Positions 1 to 10,339 of a stretch of DNA of 64,000 nt are shown one piece after another. Under the pieces are notes generated by a model. The model was not told where the DNA came from. It was given only the letters and a program-made list of their open reading frames with translations, and ran no database searches. Positions within the stretch are counted from its first letter, which is position 1, and the number at the start of each line of letters is the position of its first letter. The DNA is from Blastobasis lacticolella (taxonomy: Eukaryota; Arthropoda; Insecta; Lepidoptera; Blastobasidae), in the NCBI GenBank assembly GCA_905147135.1, contig LR990042.1, forward strand, positions 12,577,545-12,641,544, read 5' to 3'. A program made the translations under genes and the position numbers.

Positions 1-268
1 TTTTACTGGACATGAATTCCCAAATTTAGGTAGGTATCTACTAGAGTAAGTCATTACATATAGGTACATTCCCCGAACTAAGAAATCACCAAGATGTTAA
101 GTTTCCACTAATCGCACTAAAAGTACATAAGTATTCGTTATAGGCAAAATCCGTAATAGACGAAAATAACGTAAACACGGTAAGTAACATTCAAAACCAA
201 ACTCGGTGATACTTATTGACGTGTCCTGTGTAAGAAGCATTATCATTCCTTTTAACTCATTAACTTAC

Positions 269-382
269 TATTGCAGTCCTGTTCGGGCACGCAGTTGCCC
301 TTCTTGTCCTTTACGTAACCTTTCTTGCAGACGCAGCATTTCTTTGTCTTGTCATACTCTTCGTTTGATTTACATCTTGGGG
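269..382 (-). CDS. Exon 4 of the TIL gene: shortened six-cysteine TIL module
   Basis: The 114-base exon has acceptor CTATACAG (383-390) and donor GTAAGT (263-268), phase 1 to phase 1. It encodes PPRCKSNEEYDKTKKCC, then VCKKGYVKDKKGNC and VPEQDC. It opens like exon 2 (PPRCK...KKCC) and closes like a TIL C-terminus, but the central part with four cysteines is missing. It may be a degenerate or specialised module, or its missing half may be in another exon. The next exon should lie left of base 262 or beyond the window. Confidence 0.72.
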
Positions 383-3300
383 CTGTATAGAGAAATTGTA
401 AATAAAAGTAAAAAGGTGTTAACTAATCGTTTAATTAAGTACAGAACCCTATCCTCGTGGAACGAGGAAAAAAAAGTCTTCCATAGAAGCGTCCAAGTGA
501 TGCTTTGTAAACTCAAAGATTCTAGCGAGTCCAAAAGTCTTTACTCTTTCAATAAACCTACAGTTCCCCACAGTTTCGGTATCCAACGTGAATCAATACA
601 ACTTACGTCTCCAAGTGCCATTATACCTTTTGTTAACTAAATCCTAAAGTTCAATCCTTACGGGCTACGACCTCGGCAAAGGATTGTCACAAATATAGAT
701 GAATCAAATCTCAGCTCAGTTTACGAGAATTATCTTATAAACTTACATACGAATACACGTCTACTTTTACCGAAAAAATATGTTTATGTAATTTGTATTA
801 GGTGGAAAAACTGTAGCGCCTCGAGCATCTGCGTAGTGTTGCGTGTCTGTCGGCCTTCATTCATTCATTCATGTTTTATTGATAATTGTTAATTACAAGT
901 CAATTACAGTATAAGTATGTCAAGCTATGGATTTCAAAAATAACAATAATGATTAATAATAAAATAATAGTAATACATTACACATCTATGTCAACATCCT
1001 AAGTTCTGAAAATTCATTATAACTATAGAATGCCTGCTTGATAAGCCAATTGCGCAGCCTGTTAGTAAAGATAGGCATGCTGGTGGAGGCGACAACTTCG
1101 GGCGGCAGCCGGTTGTACGCGGCCGGGCCCATCACGTGCGCCGTGCGCGCGCGCCGCGACAGTTTATGCGGGATGCTCCGCAGCCGAGCCGAGTAGCGGA
1201 CATTGTGCCTATGACCCTCCCCAAGTCTCTCGTATTTATCGATATTAAGCAATACATAGCATTACTTCTACAGTTTGCATTTCGAAGAGTGAGCGAAGCA
1301 GTTGCACGACCATATTCCGCCGTCTCCTTTCCGCCATTGGGAAAGGCGATCCGGGCGAGCGCGTCATCCTAATATTGTGGATCTTCCAGCTATTCGCCCG
1401 AGCCGCTTTAGTTTAACCTTTATAATGTGTACGGATGAGGAATGGAACGCGTTGCCTGCGAGTGTCTTCCCATTATAAACTAGACGCCTTTAAGGCTAGA
1501 GTGATTAGGCCGCACTTACCACCAGATAATATGGCGGTCAAATGCCTGGCTAGTCTAATTATTAATAATAATAATAAAATACGAGTAATACTTACGGCAA
1601 TTCTTTATAGGTACACATTTATTCGTGATGATATCATCCAAAATGTAGCCTTTTTTGCAGTCGCACGCGTTATCGTAACAAATAGCGGTGCATAATTTGG
1701 GCGGGTCACCGATCTCGGAGCATGTTGGCCTGCAGTTGCCGCAGCCAGATATTGCTTTGTCGTCGCCCCCGCATGACGCTTAATCGAAAATGTGTAAGGT
1801 AATTAATTTATGTAATTAGAAACAAAAATAAAGATCAACCCAAATGGTACACACGACAGTTGATATCAATTAATGTATATGCAGCAGAAACCGATTCAAA
1901 TTTAAAACAAGAAGTTCATAATCTGTATGGTGTATAATAAAATCCCTTCTACAATTATAAATTGCACTGACATTCTGACATTCAAAAATAAATTATTTGA
2001 CTATCTTGTTAATAAATCATTTTACAGTAGTACGGAATATTTACAACAATGACATAACTTAATTCATTAACAATTTGACATATTATTTAATTTAAATTTA
2101 TATTTTAAAATGATTTTTAATTTAATTTGACTAATTTTCTATTCAATGTGGTATATTCAATATTTGTAACAATTTGACATATTATTATTATCCTTATTAT
2201 GTTATGCCAATTTGATATTTATGTAATATTTGTATGTCAAACGACGGATCACAGCGGTATCTCTTAATTGTAATATCTAACTGTACCTGTGTTTCACAAA
2301 TAAATTTTTTGATTGATTTGATTGATTGATTGATCATAATCTGTCTTGAATTTCCGTTCATTCTGAAGCACGTAAACCAGACGTTGATTGGATTCTATAG
2401 CACAAAATAACTTGTTTTACGTTTTATGTGATTCATCATTGTCTAACTAATAATAATATATCAAAACTGCATCTAAATGTTTGAATACTTACGACAATTC
2501 TCTTTGCGTATGCAGTTGTTCCTGCTGTCCCTCACGTACCCGTCCTCGCAAATGCACGCAGGTTTAGATGGGCACCTCTTACTGGTACAGACTGGTGGTA
2601 ACGTGAAACCTAGATCGCAGCATTTCTTTGGCCCTGGTACTTTTTCTGGGCACTCAGCGTATACTTCGTGAGGTTTGCATCTCGGTGGCAATGCTGAAAG
2701 AAAATCACGTTAACGTTGACAAATATTTCTAAACAATATAACTTAATAATAATAACTTATTTATTCATATTAGTTTTAGTCTGTATGGCCAGAATTCGAA
2801 GAGAATAAATCTAGGAGATGCGTAATAACCGTAACTATAATAAGACCACGCTAAGTCTGAACCGTTCAATAAAAATAAAATAAAAATCTCTGTATGGCAA
2901 CTTTTAGAACATCATTGATAAAAGCCATAACAAACAATTTGATTCCTGTAGGATTCTTTATTTCCGTGAGTTTTGAAAAATATTATTAAATAAAATGGAA
3001 GGGCAAAAAAATTCAAAAGGAAGTGCGGGAGATAAATTTCAGCATTTATAATAATTTAAACAAACTAAAAGTACAAGTTCAAGCTAATAGTAACCAAATA
3101 CCTGAATGTTTACAAGAACGACTGACAAGGACTGACAAGGACAGATTAACCCAAGATTATTGCCATATGCCACTTTAAAATTTCAATCAGTCAATACGAA
3201 CTTATCGTGGTCCTATTATAGTAATTGGCAAACAATATTTCACCTGAGGTGTAGGTGTGTTTCTGGTGAATTAAATTATTTTGTCATTTTTTACATTGAT

Positions 3301-5279
3301 TGTTGTAGCAGTTGCCATAAGAGAATTAATTAATTGGGGGTCGACACAACTCGGTTTCGTTGGTTTGACACTCGTTACCCTACAAGTGACCTCTGAGTAC
3401 CCTACAAGTGAATCTTCTATTTGCCATAGCTGGTTACCAGCTGTGACTACCTGTGAAAGTCGTACTAGTGTATGGGTCTGAGTACGTCATCGTCGATCAG
3501 GCGAATCTTTACGCCCTTCTTTCAATTGCTATCAGATCAAAGACTCCAAACGCTCACATCAGTAACGATGGCAGTGATATATCCGGCAGTGGCAGATAAT
3601 CAAATTAATCATAAAAAAATATTTTTATATCAACTTTTTTTTTTAAGTGGTCTCTCCTAGGTTTTCTCAGTCCTAGTATCATGGCGACCATTCCTGATCT
3701 ATTGTGATCGCCTCCTTGTTAAAGTTCAGTGCTAATCCCTATAACTTCTATGAACTGTAATAGGTTCTTAGTACTGATGTCGTACACCTTATCGGGTATT
3801 AGTTGGTGTTTACCCAGATGGATGCTACGTTTGCGCATCAGGGCCTCACATTTGCAGATCAGGTAAAGAGGCATTTCATCCTCCTCCTTGCAGAATCTAC
3901 AATCCTTTGTTTTGCTGATATTCAAGTTATACATGTGCTTGTTCAGCCCAGTGTGACCAGTCAGTGCCCATGTTAGGATACGCAACTTATTCCTACTAAG
4001 TAGTAATAATCTTTGGCATGTCGCCTTTTATAGGCTTTGACTAATGCCCTAGAATGTGTTAGGTCTGATTATTCCAGTGCTCTAATGATTGCTCTTTGCA
4101 GTTTATATGAAGGGATAGTTTTACAAGGCTTTTTGGTATGCCACAGAACGGTTCTGGACCATATGTTGTAGTTGTGCTACCAGCCTTTGCGAGTTCGTCT
4201 GCGATCTCATTGCCTTCGATCCCTTCATGCCCTGTGACCCTAACTATATCAACTAACATAAAAACTAAATATGTACAATAAAAAGAAAAAAGAAGTAATT
4301 ACAATAAAAAATTTAAAAGTTTGTCCGTGTGTAAGCGTACCCAAGATGCTGGCAGTATTACCTCTTTAAATAGCAATGCTTATTCTTTGCGCGAGGTAGC
4401 TGCCAGCTCTTCGGTCAACTGTGGCGTCGATCAATTTTTTGGAAAAACAGAAGTACAAAGAGAAGGCCCCGGGGCCCCACGGACCCAGGGTCTTGGCACA
4501 AAATGCAACAAAATTGTACTGGGTGCCGAAACCTTGGTATTTTCACATTTTTGCCTTTCAGCTCAGCTGTCTCTGCCGCAGCGCCAGCTTTTCTAGTAGT
4601 AAATAGCAAATTGGAGGGTGCCAGAAACAGGACACACGATGCATCCCACATTAAGGCCCGACCCATGTTCCAAAGGAGAAGTGACATTCCATCCAGTCTC
4701 TTACTGTTCGGCTCTTGAATAGCCGGCACGTTGACGGTAGCGAGAGAGCGGCGCTAAATGTCCAGCATAGCGTGAAAAGCGAAAATAATAATAATAATAA
4801 ATAATACCTGGCTATCAATTATAAAAAAGTATAACATGTATTTCTGAAATTAGAATATATAATTTTGTCCCGTAAGCTATGATCGTAAACGAGACTGTTT
4901 ACGACTCTGCAGGTGGTCCAATTTCTGATACGAATAGCAGAAGAGGGTAGAAATTGTCGGAAGAAGAAATGAGTCATAGAAACTTAGCTTGAGACACACA
5001 ATATATCTTCTTCGCCAGTAAGATGCATTTGCAGAGATAAGTGTCTATGTACCGTGTATTCCAATGATGAATCTTCCCATTGAGGGTGTGATCGATTGAA
5101 ATGGAACTTAATTCTCTCTAAATACGACTGAAATTAGCCGTAACAAAATAAAATCCATGCCAATGCGGACAGAACTCAAAAAAGTATAACTTAAATAGAT
5201 AATATGTACACTCACTTGTAGCCGAAGTCGTCGCAAAGAAGCCAGGCACGAGGACCATAAGCAGAAGAAACGCTGACAT
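269..5279 (-). CDS. Secreted multi-TIL-domain protease inhibitor gene, 3' end beyond window
   Basis: Four exons on the minus strand join in frame: 5216-5279, 2493-2693, 1596-1778 and 269-382. Every junction has a GT donor and AG acceptor in phase 1. The predicted protein is a signal peptide, two full TIL domains with ten cysteines each, then a shortened six-cysteine TIL-like module. TIL proteins are small disulphide-rich inhibitors of serine proteases or metalloproteases; in insects they act in haemolymph, cuticle or gut. The last visible exon ends at a clean GTAAGT donor (263-268), so more exons lie to the left. Symmetric phase-1 exons suggest growth by exon duplication. The introns are filled with transposon pieces, but the exons show no stops or frameshifts, which argues for a living gene. 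The exon model is read from sequence without transcript support. The target protease is unknown. Confidence 0.82.
815..1560 (+). mobile_element. LINE C-terminal fragment, split by another LINE
   Basis: Plus-strand sequence at 815-858 and 1265-1560 matches, at nucleotide level, the C-terminal reverse-transcriptase fragment at 47090-47490 (CGGGCGAGCGC, ATGGAACGC and TTTAAGGCTAGAGTG segments in the same order). Stops and small indels show it is dead. It lies in the intron between TIL exons 4 and 3. The interval 859-1264 is a later insertion. Confidence 0.72.
859..1264 (-). mobile_element. 5'-truncated LINE inserted inside another LINE fragment
   Basis: The minus strand encodes a non-LTR RT C-terminus: RTAHVMGPAAYNRLPPEVV followed by FTNRLRNWLIKQAFYSYNEF, then a stop and a 3' end finishing in an (ATGA/GAAT)n microsatellite tail at 859-872. 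CTTC flanks both sides (855-858 and 1265-1268) as a short probable target duplication. Such simple-repeat tails are typical of CR1- and jockey-like elements. Confidence 0.7.
1596..1778 (-). CDS. Exon 3 of the TIL gene: second ten-cysteine TIL domain
   Basis: The 183-base exon lies between an AAG acceptor (1779-1781) and a GTAAGT donor (1590-1595), phase 1 on both sides. It encodes a canonical TIL spacing: SCGG, GCGNC, PTC, KLC, TAIC, NACDC, GYILD, NKC, KNC, ten cysteines in all. The C5-C6 loop (TAI) has no basic residue, unlike the first domain, so the two domains may have different targets. The acceptor has a poor pyrimidine tract (ATTTTCGATTAAG), the weakest point of the model. Confidence 0.8.
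2225..2335 (+). mobile_element. LINE 3' end with (GATT)n tail
   Basis: The text CACAAATAAATTTTTTGATT followed by repeated GATT units is the shape of a LINE 3' UTR with an AATAAA signal and microsatellite tail. It lies in the intron between TIL exons 3 and 2. No coding part remains. Confidence 0.45.
2493..2693 (-). CDS. Exon 2 of the TIL gene: first ten-cysteine TIL domain
   Basis: The 201-base exon has acceptor CTTTCAG just upstream of 2693 and donor GTAAGT at 2487-2492, phase 1 to phase 1. It encodes one TIL domain: RCKPHEVYAEC, then KKCC, PPVC, TSKRC, PSKPACIC, a GYVRD turn, and two closing cysteines in NNC and ENC. Ten cysteines is the full TIL set. The short loop between the fifth and sixth cysteines (TSKR) is where TIL inhibitors usually carry the reactive bond; basic residues there would suit a trypsin-like target, which is inference. 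Confidence 0.85.
2840..3230 (+). repeat. Interspersed repeat, copy 1 (partner at 63255)
   Basis: About 390 bases align in the same orientation with 63255-63610, from AAAATCTCTGTATGGCAACTT to CAATACGAACTTATCGTGG, with small indels. In this copy GACAAGGACT is duplicated near 3125. I see no RT, transposase or terminal repeat. The family is unclassified. Confidence 0.65.
3715..4261 (-). pseudogene. LINE fragment with RNase H C-terminus (I/R1-like)
   Basis: Two minus-strand frames give the end of a LINE polyprotein. The first has RVTGHEGIEGNEIADELAKA, the classic RNase H histidine/aspartate region. The second has TGHTGLNKHMYNLN then CRFCKEEDEMPLYLICKCEA, the CCHC-like tail found after RNase H in I- and R1-type LINEs. 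A frameshift near 4000-4060 separates them. The element is truncated upstream, where another LINE tail abuts. Confidence 0.72.
4262..4795 (-). pseudogene. Fragment of RLE-like LINE C-terminal domain
   Basis: The minus strand encodes KRLDGMSLLLWNMGRALMWD, then AGAAAETAELKGKN, a GPWGPGAFSLY-like stretch and AQRISIAI. This is the same domain as at 48263-48832, where it is better preserved. PDG...WD patterns suggest a PD-(D/E)XK fold as in restriction-like-endonuclease LINEs; that is inference. Here KRPDG is changed to KRLDG and frames are broken. A short T-rich 3' end (4262-4320) follows. Confidence 0.6.
5216..5279 (-). CDS. Exon 1 of the TIL gene: signal peptide
   Basis: The exon starts at an ATG at 5279 and encodes 21 residues plus one base, ending at a GTGAGT donor (5210-5215). 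The peptide begins MSAFLLLMVLVPGFFA and is followed by small residues (TTSAT), the pattern of a cleaved secretory signal. The TATA box lies about 50 bases upstream of the ATG, giving a short 5' leader with no other ATG in it. Splicing to 2693 creates a threonine codon and runs straight into the first TIL domain. Confidence 0.82.
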
Positions 5280-5326
5280 GGTTGCCTACAATGTGCAGTC
5301 TGGTTCCCGACCATCTGCCGCGGCAG

Positions 5327-5334
5327 CTTTTATA
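5327..5334 (-). promoter_or_regulatory. TATA box of the TIL gene
   Basis: TATAAAAG on the minus strand, about 50 bases upstream of the exon 1 ATG. A start site 25-30 bases downstream would fall near 5300, leaving a 5' leader of about 20 bases. Confidence 0.65.
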
Positions 5335-5544
5335 CATTTTTTCAATAAATGTGTCAACAAAAGAACAATAGTTTGTTTTTTTCTTTAAAGTTTTATATTC
5401 TATTATTCTATTAGTATAGGTACCTACATAATTGCATGCGTCTTTTAGCTGGACGTAAATGACTGTTTGCCTTCAATAAATTATTTATTTCAATAAAAAC
5501 TTTATTGATCAAGCAATGCACACCTTGGAGCCTGCTTTTTAAAT

Positions 5545-5880
5545 TGGTCGTGAACTGTGCGGTTCAAAAGAAACTTTCTCTCACGTACACTAAGGTTGTG
5601 GAATGGAGAAAGAAAACATACTGTGCCGATCCCACATGAATGGGATAAGGGTAGGCAAATTATTACACTAAGGTTATATAATGAACTACCTGGGGACCTT
5701 TCTCTTGAAGAACTCCATGCTGTACTTTTCTGGGAAAACCTTTTCCCTGGAGAGTTCAGCAAGTACTTCAAGAAAGGTGTGAAAAGGTTTTGAAAGGGGT
5801 TTAAGGCGGGTTTGCGGTGACTGCTTACCATCCGGTAGGCCGTAAGCTTGTTTGGCACCTTAGTGGTATAAAAAAAAACA
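5545..5880 (+). mobile_element. LINE C-terminal and 3' end fragment
   Basis: A short plus-strand frame (5557-5793) includes FKRNFLSRTLRLWN, the end-of-RT signature seen in lepidopteran LINEs (RNFLPRTxRLWNxLP). It is followed by ACCATCCGGTAGGCCGTAAG and a poly(A)-like end at 5871-5879, a common LINE 3' terminus. A related end is at 53290-53360. It lies upstream of the TIL gene promoter. Confidence 0.5.
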
Positions 5881-6619
5881 ATGAGCCGAGTTGATACCAT
5901 TAAAGTTTTAACTAGCAGTCAACCAGTAGGGTAAGTTTTTAGGTGATTAACGTAACGATTATTTATAAATATGTCTTTACCTGTAGAGTCACCTTATTTT
6001 TAAATCTGTCTCAGATTACTTTACAGAAAAAATATTAATTTAATCGGATTAATTCTTCAAAATTAATAATCACATGGCCTATGCCATAATAGGCTTTACC
6101 TATTTATATCAAAATTCACGTACGTTTTGCGATGTTGCCAGTTTTGAAACACCCAAATCTTTTGCCTCACCCTAACCATACCTCACCCTAAGCATGTATC
6201 TACTTAATTTACTTAGCTTAAATAACTAGGGTAATAAATAATTTCAAATTGTTCTATTTAAATTTTAACATAAGTAGGTACTTTTAAATAATGTAATTTT
6301 AGACTTAAGTTTTCTTGAATAAATTATTTATTTATTTATATTTATACCGTGAAACAACTCCGTACATCAATTATTAACGTAAATTTCGATAATTTCAGGT
6401 ATTATCTATTGGTATGGACAGTTTCTGAGCGTTTCTGTTAGCGCTTTTCGTCTTTGGTGAATGGTTCAGAGTCCCTAATGCAAAAGGTTTATCTTAACTA
6501 GGGAGAGGACACTAACGCTTGATAGACGGCTTGTCCGGAACCCAAGCTTACGACTAATACCTATTCAAATCTGTCATGGGACAAGCCGCTTTGCAGATTC
6601 GAGCGAAGCAACCTTTTAA
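5881..6619. other. Non-coding stretch with a LINE-like A/T tail
   Basis: No supported gene. Near 6290-6350 there is an AATAAATTATTTATTTATTT run that looks like a LINE 3' tail. The rest is AT-rich without recognisable structure. Confidence 0.4.
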
Positions 6620-7490
6620 GGCCACTACCAGGTCTACGAATGCGACCAAGCTCTCGCTTCCGACTCCTAATTCAACGCTTTTTTTTTTATGACATACGAT
6701 AGGCAATCAGGCAAGCAGGCCACCTGATATTAGCAACACCAAGAGTATCGCCACTGCGTTGCCCACCTCTATAATACGTTGCTCTGGCAGCAAAAAGGCA
6801 AAAGCCACTCTACTGCCAAAGCCAGGGTTCCCCAAATCCCCACCCCATGGAGCACTGGAATCCTTACTCACCGGCAGAAACACAATACTATTTAAAAGAG
6901 TATTATTTAGCTGCGATATTCTGTAAGGTGGAGGTACTTCCCCAGTCAGGCGGCTCCAATTCGAACGAGATATCCCGCTATGCCCTACCTCTCTTAAAAT
7001 CGCCCGTGGGGTTTCTTTCCTAATACATGCAGGTTCAGGCACCTATTCCCCATCAATTACGCACGCAACACGTGACCATACCAGCGCAGGCGAGCTTCCT
7101 CGACCTTATTCGCGATTTCCCTCACGCCAAGGATGCCACAGATGTACTCGTTGCGTACTCGATCGAGTCTCGTAACTCCACTACAGTATTATCATTTCAT
7201 TGGCGTGGAGTTCGCGGACGTGTTTCGTCAACGCTGGCCATGTCTCGCAGTCACAGAGCATCACAAGTATAATAATACTCTTGTATATAAGCCCCTTGAG
7301 TTTGACAGGGATTTTAGGGTCACAGGTGACAGCCGTGAGCTCCCGCTATTTGGCTGCAGAGATTTGGGATACCTATCGCCGGACTAGTGCAGCACGGATT
7401 CGCGGAATCTGAATTTATTAATTTCTATTGACAGCTTCGTTCTCATTCAAGATTCGCGCTGCAGCTAGCCATATACTCCATTTTGGCGAC
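6620..7490 (-). pseudogene. RTE-type LINE fragment, interrupted by a 345-bp repeat
   Basis: Minus-strand sequence at 7004-7490 parallels the RTE fragment at 43880-44525 (shared GGTTCAGGCACCTATT, ACACGTGACCA, CTCACGCCAAGG and TACTCGATCGAG in the same order). It corresponds to the C-terminal part of the RT protein. A shorter match at about 6640-6682 (GCTCTCGCTTCCGACTC) appears to be the other side of the insertion at 6683-7003. Many frame breaks. Confidence 0.6.
6683..7003 (-). repeat. 345-bp interspersed repeat, copy 1
   Basis: On the minus strand it runs from TAAGAGAGGTAGGGCATAGC to a poly(A) end (the T-run at 6680-6690). A near-identical copy is at 62285-62636. GTTCGAATTGG near its 5' end resembles a pol III B box, so it may be a SINE, but there is no clear A box. 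The ORF within it is an accident of composition. Confidence 0.65.
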
Positions 7491-7539
7491 GTTCTGCTTT
7501 AATCGTGAAATAAGAGTATAACATAAAGAAAGACAGAGG

Positions 7540-7990
7540 AGAAAAAGGACGAGTTTGACAGGAATCATTCTAATGAATTTAGGAGTAATGTCAAAATTTT
7601 CTGGAAATCCATAAAGTACTTCGTCGGAGCTGTTTAAGATCAGAAGCCAAGATGACAGTGTAATAAAAGGCGATGCGAATATGTTGAAAAAACGGAAGGA
7701 ATATTTTGAAAGTTTGTTCGGAAAAGGGTAAGAGTGTAGTACAAGTCCCATCACTTTCATAAATGAATGAAAGTACTTAATAATAAATGTGAAATAAGTA
7801 TGGATGATATTTTGAAGCCATGAAAAGAATGAAAGTGGGAAAATCTCCATGGTATGATAGGGAGTTGGTCAATATGCTGAGGGTCAGCGTGGTGGCCAGT
7901 CAGCTAGTCTGTACCGTATTTTCTACCTTTGTTAGAAAACTGTCGAATGAAAGGAGACTAGTGCAAGGCTGTTGCAATTTCGCCACCTTA
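7540..7990 (+). pseudogene. RT fragment of an RTE-like LINE
   Basis: In scattered plus frames I read KRKEYFESLFGKG and FEAMKRMKVGKSPWYDRELV, the early RT region (usually AIKKMKxGKAxGPDxI). The frame then runs to a stop at 7990. It is opposite in strand to the RTE fragment on its left, so the two meet head to head near 7490-7540. Confidence 0.55.
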
Positions 7991-8039
7991 TAAGTGATCG
8001 CCAGCATCCTCTGCAAATTCTATGTAGATTAAAAGAATG

Positions 8040-8109
8040 ATATCAAATCAAATCAAATAAAAAACCTTTATTTAGTTTAGGTCTTTTACAAACGTTTAAT
8101 GTTATATCG
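8040..8109 (-). mobile_element. LINE 3' end with (TTTGA)n tail
   Basis: On the minus strand AAATAAAGGTTTTTTATTTG is followed by TTTGATTTGATTTGATATC, a LINE 3' UTR with microsatellite tail. Only the tail remains. Confidence 0.45.
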
Positions 8110-8957
8110 ACAACTTAACTGGTATATCGCCGGCGCGGTGGTGGGGGGCAGAGTGGGTGACGTCATGTGACGTTCCGGGGCTGAGCGCGGGGTCGCGGGG
8201 CAGAGACTTGAAGTACCGTTTCTCAGTGCGCTCGCGAACTCCGCGCAGCGCGGTTCGCTATTTTATTACGAACGCTCGTAACAACGCACACGAGGTTAAT
8301 TTGTCGAAGTTAAATCCTGAGATGGAGGCTCGAAAATGTTCGCTAAAATATTAGTCTAAAAATGTTCCTAGATACAAGATCCCTTTCATTCTCAAGCACA
8401 TGATCACGTTGCAATTGTGCTGTCCGCCCACCCGAAAGGTGTAGGTTTCCAAAAGAATTCAATGGACACGTCTCCTTCTAGCAAGATGGACCGACGACCT
8501 GGTCGCCGGTACCTGGACAAAAGGTCGCGGTTATGAGCTAGATGCGAAAAGCACAGGGCCGGCCTTTGTGGAGATCTCTGGGGGAGGCTCAGCAGTGAAT
8601 GATCTCAATTCAATCAAAAAATTCGGTTAAGCCACTTTATATTACAGACATACATACATTATGACACAACAGGCACTGCTTAGAGAAACAAATCTTTACT
8701 TTTTTTGCACCGAATTAAAAATCGAGGTTTAGTTTTACAATTTGCATCGATCGGTAAACAATAGGTTTCTCGTCTTGGGATATAATATCTTGGAACAAGT
8801 TCGGGCATAATCTCTTGTGCATTCTTTTTTCCAGGAACGTCATCGAGTGACGTTTCGCGGAAGAAAATGCTCACTGCCCCGCGCCCCGCAACCCCGCGTT
8901 CATCACGGAAAAATCACCCACCCATCTCTTCCGGAGGCTATATACCAGTTAAGTTGT
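8110..8957. mobile_element. 848-bp element with long GC-rich terminal inverted repeats
   Basis: The ends are inverted copies: ACAACTTAACTGGTATAT at 8110 and its reverse complement ending at 8957. Similarity continues inward for about 100 bases (GGGTGA, GAGCGCGGGG, GCGGGGCAG), GC-rich and unlike the surroundings. There is no transposase. An RTE tail sits inside. No convincing target duplication was seen. Confidence 0.5.
8455..8615 (+). pseudogene. RTE LINE C-terminal fragment
   Basis: The plus strand reads RWTDDLVAGTWTKGRGYELD then a diverged end, matching the RTE C-terminal pattern RWxDDIxxVAGxxW...DRxxWRxLxEA. It lies inside the 848-bp inverted-repeat element and was probably inserted there. 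Confidence 0.5.
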
Positions 8958-9054
8958 AGACCTATAGAAAGTTTAGAATCATTTTATAAAAATTAAAAAT
9001 ATAACGCTCAAGCGCCGTGGCACTACCACCACACAAAAAAAAAACATACGCGAT

Positions 9055-9118
9055 TTCGAGGGAGTGGCCCTTAATCCTGCAGTGATCTTTTATGGGCTGT
9101 GATGATGATGATGATGAC
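9055..9118 (+). repeat. 3' tail of the (GAT)n SINE-like family
   Basis: CCTGCAGTG...TTATGGGCTGTGATGATGATG matches the end of the 262-bp element at 11731-11992. The rest of the element is missing. Confidence 0.55.
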
Positions 9119-10339
9119 TCATTACACATTAGAAGAACATGGATGCAAAAGAAAAGTCGACAAGTCGGAAGACGCGAATAGAGGGCGTAGGTAATTAGTT
9201 AGGACGTCCTGCGTTATTGATTCATGTATTAATTATGTATTTTGTCTTTAGAAACCTGTTTATTGGTTCAGGTGCATAATGATAAACTTGTTTACCTGTT
9301 GGGAGGGTTACAAAGTCAAGCTTACGCACACACTTTAATTTGTTATCATGATATTATTCAATCTGCTCGTTTGTGTGTTCAGGTGTTTTGTAACATGAAA
9401 TAAAAAATACAAAGACATTAATCATCGTTTCTCTGCTTTAGGTAAAGAAACAATATGTATCTTGAAGCCATGTTGTAAAAAAGTTTGGCTTTATGCTGTC
9501 GTCAATGATGTTGAAATCGCTGTTTGTAAAACACTCAACTGCATTTGCTGTCCTAGCTGGTTGACCTCAGTTATATCAATATACAGGGTGTTTCATAATA
9601 CATGTATAAGGCCGTGAACTGGATGGAGTGCTAAACGTATTAAAACGATAGGTACAATTATTTTTTTCGTGCGTGGAATAGTAAGCGAGAAAATGACTAT
9701 CGAACTTTTTCCTTTTCAATGTCGATAATCGACATTTTGAAAACGAAAGACCGCATCTCTAGAAATCAGTTGTAAAAGGTCACTCAAGTTCATAGTACTA
9801 GGCGCAATGGGATATTAAGGAGATCTAAATTAACCGTTTTGTATTTTTTGGTTTGAGGGTTCTGTACAAAAAAATATTGTAATTTTAATGTAATAGGTTC
9901 CTTCATAGTTTTTTCGAAAGTGCACCACCACCTAACTAATAGCAAAGTAGTCTAATTTAAATTACTGTGGCATATTAATGTAGCAAACTCTAATTAATGT
10001 AGCATATTTGTCTTTATAAGTTTGCTTTCTCATGTCATGCCTGTCAGTCATGTTTCAGTGTCGCAAAGGTAATCGTACCTATCTGCTATGAGATTTTTCA
10101 GTAACTACACACACATATTTTTGTATTAAATAAAACAAATAAAATACCTTAGTGTAATGAATGAAACATAAATAAAACAAAGACAGTAGAGAGTGGAGTT
10201 TAAGACAGAACCCTGCACTAATGTGGGGAAGGCTTAAACTCTCAGAGGACTGTTATGTTAAAATCCGTACGATTTTACGAATATTTCTCATCAACAAAAA
10301 TTAACTAAATGAATCTTAGTTGACGGAGCTTTACCTGTA

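Noticed and set aside
206..640. 144-codon plus-strand open frame
   Set aside because: It covers TIL exon 4 on the opposite strand, and composition and cysteine pattern fit the minus-strand exon only.
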